Assembly: GCA_030652215.1 (NCBI GenBank)
Contig: JAUSBC010000004.1
Span: forward strand, 1 to 64,000
Source of the DNA: Sideroxyarcus sp.
GTDB lineage: Bacteria; Pseudomonadota; Gammaproteobacteria; Burkholderiales; Gallionellaceae
Direction of reading: 5' to 3'
Length of the DNA: 64,000 nt
The notes below the pieces were generated by a model, which worked only from the letters and a program-made list of their open reading frames with translations, had not been told where the DNA came from and did no database searches. The position numbers were made by a program, and so were the translations under genes. Shown one piece after another: positions 56,967 through 64,000 of this stretch; position 1 is the first letter of the stretch, and every line of letters starts with the position of its first letter.

Positions 56967-57871
56967 TACCGCAGATCGTTCCGGTGCAGCATGAACACGT
57001 ATTCGTCACCCGCACTCACCTCCAGCCAGATGAAGGGCAGTCCGGGGTAGGCGGCTTCTAGCGCGTCGCGGTTGTGGCCGATCTCGACCACGAGAATGCC
57101 GTTGTCGCTGAGGTGTTCGCCCGCGTGCTCAAGGATCATGCGGGTGGCATTCAGGCCGTCCGCGCCGCTACCCAGCGCGAGTTTGGGTTCGTATTTGTAT
57201 TCCTGCGGCAGCGCGGCGACCGAGGGCGCATCCACATAGGGAGGGTTGCTGATGATGAGGTCGTATTTCCGGCCTTCGAGTTTGGCAAACAGATCGGATT
57301 CGACCAGGGAAATGCGGTCTTCCAGACCGTAGTCGGACACGTTGTATTGCGCGACATCCAGCGCGTCGGCGGAAAGATCGACCGCGTCAACGTGCGCGTT
57401 GGGGAAAGCATGTGCAGCGAGAATGGCGAGGCAGCCGCTGCCGGTGCACATATCCAGCACGTTGCCGATGCGGTCTGCGTCGGCGATCCACGGAGAAAAT
57501 TGCTCGCGTAGCAATTCGGCGATGAAGGAACGTGGCACGATGACGCGTTCGTCCACATAAAAGGAAAGCTCGCCTAGCCAGGCCTGATTGGTCAGGTAGG
57601 CAGCCGGAATGCGTTGCTCGGTGCGTCTTTTGATGACGTCCAGCACGTCGTAGATCTCGGATTGCGTGAGCCTGGCATCGAGGAATGGATCCAGCCGGTC
57701 CAGCGGCAGGTTCAGTGTATGCAGGATGAGGTAGGCGGCTTCGTCGAAAGCGTTTTCGCTGCCGTGGCCGAAAAACAACTCGGCTTCATTGAAGCGGCTC
57801 ACCGAGAAGCGCAGGCAGTCGCGTACCGTCTTGAGCGAGGCGCTGGCTTCGGAAAAGTGATTGATGTCCAT
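56966..57871 (-). CDS. prmB: 50S ribosomal protein L3 N5-glutamine methyltransferase PrmB
   Basis: 301 residues from ATG 57871, preceded by AGGGAA; an earlier ATG at 57904 overlapping dapE is possible. SAM fold (VLDMCTGSGCLAILAAHAF, VDAVDLSADAL) and catalytic NPPY in IISNPPYVDAPS, which binds the Gln side chain. VPRSFIAELL motif fits PrmB. It methylates Gln150 of ribosomal L3. Confidence 0.94.
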   Translation of the reverse strand: MDINHFSEASASLKTVRDCLRFSVSRFNEAELFFGHGSENAFDEAAYLILHTLNLPLDRLDPFLDARLTQSEIYDVLDVIKRRTEQRIPAAYLTNQAWLGELSFYVDERVIVPRSFIAELLREQFSPWIADADRIGNVLDMCTGSGCLAILAAHAFPNAHVDAVDLSADALDVAQYNVSDYGLEDRISLVESDLFAKLEGRKYDLIISNPPYVDAPSVAALPQEYKYEPKLALGSGADGLNATRMILEHAGEHLSDNGILVVEIGHNRDALEAAYPGLPFIWLEVSAGDEYVFMLHRNDLR

Positions 57872-57900
57872 TTTGTGTTCCCTGTCTACGCCGGAGAGTG

Positions 57901-59389
<1,489 letters not shown>

Positions 59390-59393
<4 letters not shown>

Positions 59394-60562
59394 GTGCCGG
59401 AACCCGGCACGTCGATGTTGAGTTTGATACCGTCGAATTTGACAGCCGGCTTGGCCGACTGGCCGGCATGGTTCGCATTCGGGTCGTAAGCTTTGACCTT
59501 GCTGGTCTGTGAGTAGTCGATGAGCGAGGACAAGTTGCTGGCCGAGTCGGCATTGCGCAATGCCTCTTCCTTGGTGATGTGGCCGGACTTGAACAGCTTG
59601 TACAGGGCCTGTTCAAAGGTCTGCGAGCCGGGCGACACGCTTTGCTCGATGGCGTCGCGGATCTGGTCGATCTGGTCGGTCTTGATGAGATCGGCGATCA
59701 GCGCCGAGTTCAGCAGCACTTCCACGGCCGGCATGAGCTTGCCCTGGGAGTTGCGGATCAGGCGTTGCGAAATGACCGCACGCAGGCACAGCGACAGGTC
59801 GGACAGAATGCTGTTGCGCGCATCGTAGGGGAAGAAATTCACCATGCGGTTGAGCGCGTGGTAGCTGTTGTTGGCGTGCAGTGTGGACAGGCACAAGTGG
59901 CCGGTTTGCGCGAAGATCAGCGCGTGCTTCAGCGTATCGCGGTCGCGGATTTCGCCGACCATCAGCACGTCCGGCGCTTCGCGCATGGCGCTGACCAGCG
60001 CGCTGCCGTAATCGGCGGTGTCGGTCCCGACTTCGCGCTGGTTCACGATGGACTTGTTGTGCCGGAACATGTATTCGAGCGGGTCTTCGATGGTCAGGAT
60101 GTGTCCGCTCTGGGTCTCGTTGCGGTGCTGGATCATCGCGGCCAGCGTGGTTGATTTACCGGAACCCGTGGCGCCGACCATCAGCACCAGTCCGCGCTTT
60201 TCCATCACGAGTTCTTTCAGCACCAGCGGCAGGTTCAGCTCCTCCACATTCAGCACATCGCCGCGCACATAACGGATGACCATGGCGACGCTGCTGCGCT
60301 GGCGGAACACGTTGACGCGGAAGTTGCCGATGCTGGCCACGCGGAAGGAAAAGTTCATTTCCATGCGCAACTCGAACTCGGTGATCTGCTGCTCGGTCAT
60401 CATCTCGTAAACGATGCGCTTGACCGTCTCTTCGTCGAGCTTCTGGGCGTTCACCGGCATCACCACGCCGTCGATCTTGATGTTGATTGGCGCGCCGACA
60501 GAGAGGAACAGGTCGGAGGCCTTTTTGTCGGCGGCGAGTTGGAGCAGTGGCGTGATGATCAT
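59390..60562 (-). CDS. pilU: PilT/PilU-family twitching motility ATPase
   Basis: 390 residues: N-terminal PAS-like domain (DLFLSVGAPINIKIDG), Walker A GATGSGKST, Asp box and His box regions (TIEDPLEYMFRHNKS, HLCLSTLHANNSYHALNRM), Walker B-like VLMVGEIRD. A long C-terminal tail after the ATPase core (QTSKVKAYDPNANHAGQSAK) favours PilU, which assists PilT in pilus retraction. Its place between dapD and dapE is outside the usual pilTU pair. Confidence 0.9.
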
Positions 60563-60578
60563 TTATTCACCTCGGATG

Positions 60579-60648
60579 CAGGATTTGGGATTTTGGAACC
60601 GGGATTTGGGGCGGGGGTTAAATCCCAATTCCCAGCTCCCAAATCCTG
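60579..60648. repeat. G-rich/C-rich inverted repeat between dapD and pilU
   Basis: Arms around CAGGATTTGGGA (60579-60590) and its complement TCCCAAATCCTGG (60637-60649), with further partial pairing of GGGATTT (60601-60607) to AAATCCC (60620-60626). Imperfect hairpin of about 70 bp placed exactly in the intergenic gap of the operon. Confidence 0.65.
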
Positions 60649-60649
60649 G

Positions 60650-61471
<822 letters not shown>

Positions 61472-61556
61472 GGTTTATTCCCTGTTTAATAAATGTTGGT
61501 AGTCGTTGACCACCGGTTAATGCAACAAATGCCCGGAAAGAACAGGCGGTTGGCGA

Positions 61557-62759
61557 CTAGATACCGGCGGCCAGTTGGCGGCTGAATTTAACCGTTCTTT
61601 GTGCCGCTTCCAGCGTTTCGTCCAGGCTGGCGACCAGCGCCAACCGCACGAAATTTGCGCCGGGGTTGATTCCGTGCGCTTCCCGCGCAAGGAAGCTGCC
61701 GGGCAATACGGAGACATTATAGTCGCGGTATAGCTGTTGCGCGAAGACAGTATCGGCCACGGGCGTCCTGATCCACAGGTAAAAACCGGCATCCGGCCTG
61801 GATACGGGCAGTACGGTACCCAGGATGGCGATGACCTTGTCGAACTTTTCCGCGTACTGGCGGCGGTTTTCGGCGACATGCGCCTCGTCCTGCCAGGCGG
61901 CAATCGTCGCGCTCTGGATTGCCGGATTCATCGCGCAGCCGTGATAAGTGCGGTACAGCGCGAATTTCTCCAGTATCCGGGCATCGCCCGCGACGAAACC
62001 GGAACGCATGCCGGGCACGTTGGAACGCTTGGACAGGCTGGAGAACACCACGAGATTCCTGTATTCGTCGCGTCCCAGTTGTCGGGCGGCCTGCAGCGCG
62101 CCCAGCGGCCGGTCTTCGCCGAAATAAATTTCGGAATAGCACTCGTCAGCGGCGATGACGAAGCCGTAACGGTCGGACATCTCGAATAGCGTTTTCCATT
62201 CCTGCAGTGGCATCACGCGCCCGTTCGGGTTGCCCGGCGAGCAGACGTAGATGAGCTGGGTGCGTTGCCAGACCGTTTCGGGCAATTGCGCGAAGTTCAG
62301 CGCGAAACCGTCTTCCGGCAGCGTGTTGAGGAAGTGCGGGGTAGCGCCCGCCAGTATCGCGGCGCCTTCGTAGATCTGGTAGAAAGGGTTGGGGCAGACG
62401 ACGGCGGCATCGCTTTTGTTGCGGTCGATTACCGCCTGCGCAAAGGCGAACAGGGCTTCGCGGCTGCCGTTTACCGGCAACACCTGGGTCTTCGCATCCG
62501 GTGCCGGAATGCCGTAGCGAGCGGCCAGCCAGGCGGAGATGGAAGCGCGCAACGCGTCGCTGCCGGCGGTTGTGGGATAATTCGCCAGCCCGCCCAGGCC
62601 CGCGACCAGCGCGTCCTTGATGAACTGCGGCGTGGCGTGTTTGGGTTCGCCGATATGCAGGCTGATCGGTTTCAATGCGGCATTCGGCGTCACCGCGCCG
62701 AACAACTTGGCGAGTTTCTGGAACGGGTAGGGTTGAAGCAGTTGCAAATCCGGATTCAT
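61557..62759 (-). CDS. dapC: succinyldiaminopimelate transaminase
   Basis: 400 residues from ATG 62759 (MNPDLQLLQPYPFQKLAKLF). Fold type I PLP aminotransferase with YVCSPGNPNGRVMPL, the substrate-binding DECYSEIYF and Schiff-base Lys in SSLSKRSNVPGMRSGFVAG. A TTG at 62783 would add eight residues and is less likely. It makes N-succinyl-LL-DAP, the substrate of DapE. Confidence 0.94.
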   Translation of the reverse strand: MNPDLQLLQPYPFQKLAKLFGAVTPNAALKPISLHIGEPKHATPQFIKDALVAGLGGLANYPTTAGSDALRASISAWLAARYGIPAPDAKTQVLPVNGSREALFAFAQAVIDRNKSDAAVVCPNPFYQIYEGAAILAGATPHFLNTLPEDGFALNFAQLPETVWQRTQLIYVCSPGNPNGRVMPLQEWKTLFEMSDRYGFVIAADECYSEIYFGEDRPLGALQAARQLGRDEYRNLVVFSSLSKRSNVPGMRSGFVAGDARILEKFALYRTYHGCAMNPAIQSATIAAWQDEAHVAENRRQYAEKFDKVIAILGTVLPVSRPDAGFYLWIRTPVADTVFAQQLYRDYNVSVLPGSFLAREAHGINPGANFVRLALVASLDETLEAAQRTVKFSRQLAAGI

Positions 62760-62833
62760 TTTGAACGGTTTTATCGGTGGCAAGAACGTTGCGCATTATA
62801 AGGGTCGGGCAAGTGCCATCAAAACAAAATGTA

Positions 62834-63700
62834 ATGCCCGTATTGGGCGTCCTGAGCGGTGCGCTGGTGTGGGGTTTGATCTGGTATCCCTATCGCTTCC
62901 TGCAGGATTCCGGCGTTTCCGGCGCCATGGCGACGCTCATCACCTATGTGCTGGCAATGCTGAGCGGGGCATTCATGCTGCCGCGCATCTGGCGCGAAAG
63001 ATCCACCTTCGGCTGGTGGGCCCTGTTGCTGGTGTTCAGTGCGGGCTGGGCAAACCTGGGCTATGTGCTGGGCATGCTGCAGGGCGAGGTGATGCGCGTG
63101 CTGCTGTTGTTCTACCTTGCCCCGGTGTGGACCATCCTGTTTTCGTTCTGGCTGCTGGGCGAGCGCCTCAACCGCTACGGATATTTCATTATTGCCCTGT
63201 CCCTGGGCGGGGCAATGGTCATGTTATGGGAACCCGAACTTGGCGTGCCCGTGCCGCAGAATCTCTCCGAGTGGCTGGGCCTTTCCGCAGGCATGGGATT
63301 CGCGCTTTCCAACGTGGTCTCGCGCCGTGCGGCGCATCTTTCCGTGCAAATGAAGTCATATAGTCTGTGGATGGGCACGGTGGTGCTCACATTGCCGTTC
63401 CTGTTGTGGCAGGGCGGCGTGTCCGGTCTGGCGGCGGCGATCTCCGCATCATCCTGGCTGTTGCTGGCGTTGATGGGTATTGTGCTGTGCGCAACGAGTT
63501 TTGCCGTGCAATTCGGAGTGACGCACCTCCCGGCAAATCGCGCGGTGGTGCTGTTCCAGTTCGAATTGGTGATTGCGGCGATTTCTTCCTATTTCCTTGC
63601 GCAGGAAGTGATGGAATTGCGCGATTGGCTCGGTGCCGCGCTGATTGTTTCCGCCAGCCTTCTGTCGGGGAAATTGTATTCCGGTGAGCGGGTGGGGTAG
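62834..63700 (+). CDS. EamA/DMT-family transporter
   Basis: 288 residues with ten membrane helices in two EamA repeats (first repeat ends LLGERLNRYGYFIIALSLGG; second ends FLAQEVMELRDWLGAALIVSAS). Likely an exporter of an amino acid or metabolite; substrate unknown. ATG 62834 is preferred to a GTG at 62777, because the first hydrophobic helix then begins directly after the start. Divergent from dapC. Confidence 0.9.
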   Translation: MPVLGVLSGALVWGLIWYPYRFLQDSGVSGAMATLITYVLAMLSGAFMLPRIWRERSTFGWWALLLVFSAGWANLGYVLGMLQGEVMRVLLLFYLAPVWTILFSFWLLGERLNRYGYFIIALSLGGAMVMLWEPELGVPVPQNLSEWLGLSAGMGFALSNVVSRRAAHLSVQMKSYSLWMGTVVLTLPFLLWQGGVSGLAAAISASSWLLLALMGIVLCATSFAVQFGVTHLPANRAVVLFQFELVIAAISSYFLAQEVMELRDWLGAALIVSASLLSGKLYSGERVG

Positions 63701-63763
63701 ACTCGACATGGTTTTGAACGCGGTGACTTTAATAAGGTTGCGAAATGCGAGGAATTGCCGGAC

Positions 63764-64000
63764 ATGAGAAATAGCCCGACGCAGGCCGAGATCAACGATC
63801 TTTTCAACAACGCCGACGATCCCGAAATCGTCTGGTCCAAGGTGGTCGATACCGTACGGCGAGTCAATCCCGATTACGACTTTTTACTCGTCCGCTCCGT
63901 ATTCGACGACATCATGCGCCTGTTTCGCGGTGAATATCCCGGCTACGGTCCCATCAGGACGCTGTACCACGATCTGGCGCATACGCTGGAAGACCTGATT
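63764..64000 (+). CDS. start of a gene with an HD-type motif (cut by window end)
   Basis: 79 residues visible, from ATG 63764 with GAGGAA upstream. Sequence MRNSPTQAEINDLFNNADD opens a helical region and reaches GPIRTLYHDLAHTLEDLI, where HDLAHT resembles the metal-binding HD motif of HD-domain or cyclic-nucleotide phosphodiesterases. The rest lies beyond the window, so the product is not certain. Confidence 0.55.
   Translation, partial: MRNSPTQAEINDLFNNADDPEIVWSKVVDTVRRVNPDYDFLLVRSVFDDIMRLFRGEYPGYGPIRTLYHDLAHTLEDLI

Overview
The window is 64 kb of bacterial chromosome, GC-rich and densely coded. It looks like a betaproteobacterium of the Nitrosomonadales, probably a Gallionellaceae-type organism. 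Three things suggest this: the housekeeping synteny ndk-rlmN-pilW-rodZ-ispG-hisS-yfgM-bamB-der and hfq-hflX-hflK-hflC-hisZ-purA-tRNA-Leu-rnr-rlmB, the hopanoid precursor genes hpnCDE beside dapE/prmB, and the style of the small dispersed palindromic repeats. The species assignment is inference; no rRNA gene is present.

Layout. 1-5.5 kb: a 2-hydroxyacyl-CoA-dehydratase-type activase translationally coupled to a CcdA/DsbD-like membrane protein, then a TonB-dependent receptor with its own tonB-exbB-exbD. 5.8-15.5 kb: two large membrane-anchored GGDEF-EAL proteins (MHYT and MASE1 sensors) flanking a Tat-exported copper-storage protein with 13 cysteines and the pntAB transhydrogenase. 15.5-25.9 kb: comEC (reverse), a DUF2062 protein, a 36-residue membrane peptide, a di-haem cytochrome c peroxidase divergent from oxyR across a region carrying both an FNR-type box and a near-consensus OxyR operator, lolDC, an RpfE-like protein and a cyclic-nucleotide-domain MscS channel. 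25.9-31.2 kb: accA, tilS and a DctPQM TRAP transporter. 31.3-51.3 kb: the two conserved housekeeping blocks, all forward except tRNA-Leu(CAG). 51.3-53.0 kb: an orphan ParA, a DUF1161 protein and a cNMP-domain protein, all reverse. 53.1-62.8 kb: a DUF3025 gene (forward) facing a reverse gene run dapC-dapD-pilU-arsC/yffB-dapE-prmB-hpnC-hpnD-hpnE. 62.8-64 kb: an EamA exporter and the start of a gene cut by the window end.

How the genes work together. TonB/ExbBD energise the adjacent receptor. PntAB supplies NADPH. Ccp removes periplasmic peroxide, apparently under oxygen and peroxide control. DapC, DapD and DapE are three steps of the succinylase route to diaminopimelate/lysine. HpnC, HpnD and HpnE turn farnesyl diphosphate into squalene for hopanoids, and IspG feeds the isoprenoid pool. 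Hfq, HflX, HflKC, RNase R and the rRNA methyltransferases form an RNA/proteostasis block.

No prophage, integrase, insertion sequence, CRISPR array or defence island was seen. The least ordinary features are regulatory and repeat-related: the dual FNR/OxyR region, a 149-bp MITE-like element that exactly fills the hpnC-hpnD junction and supplies the hpnD ribosome-binding site, one repeat family inserted in frame into both tilS and rlmN, and purine/pyrimidine inverted repeats at gene junctions.
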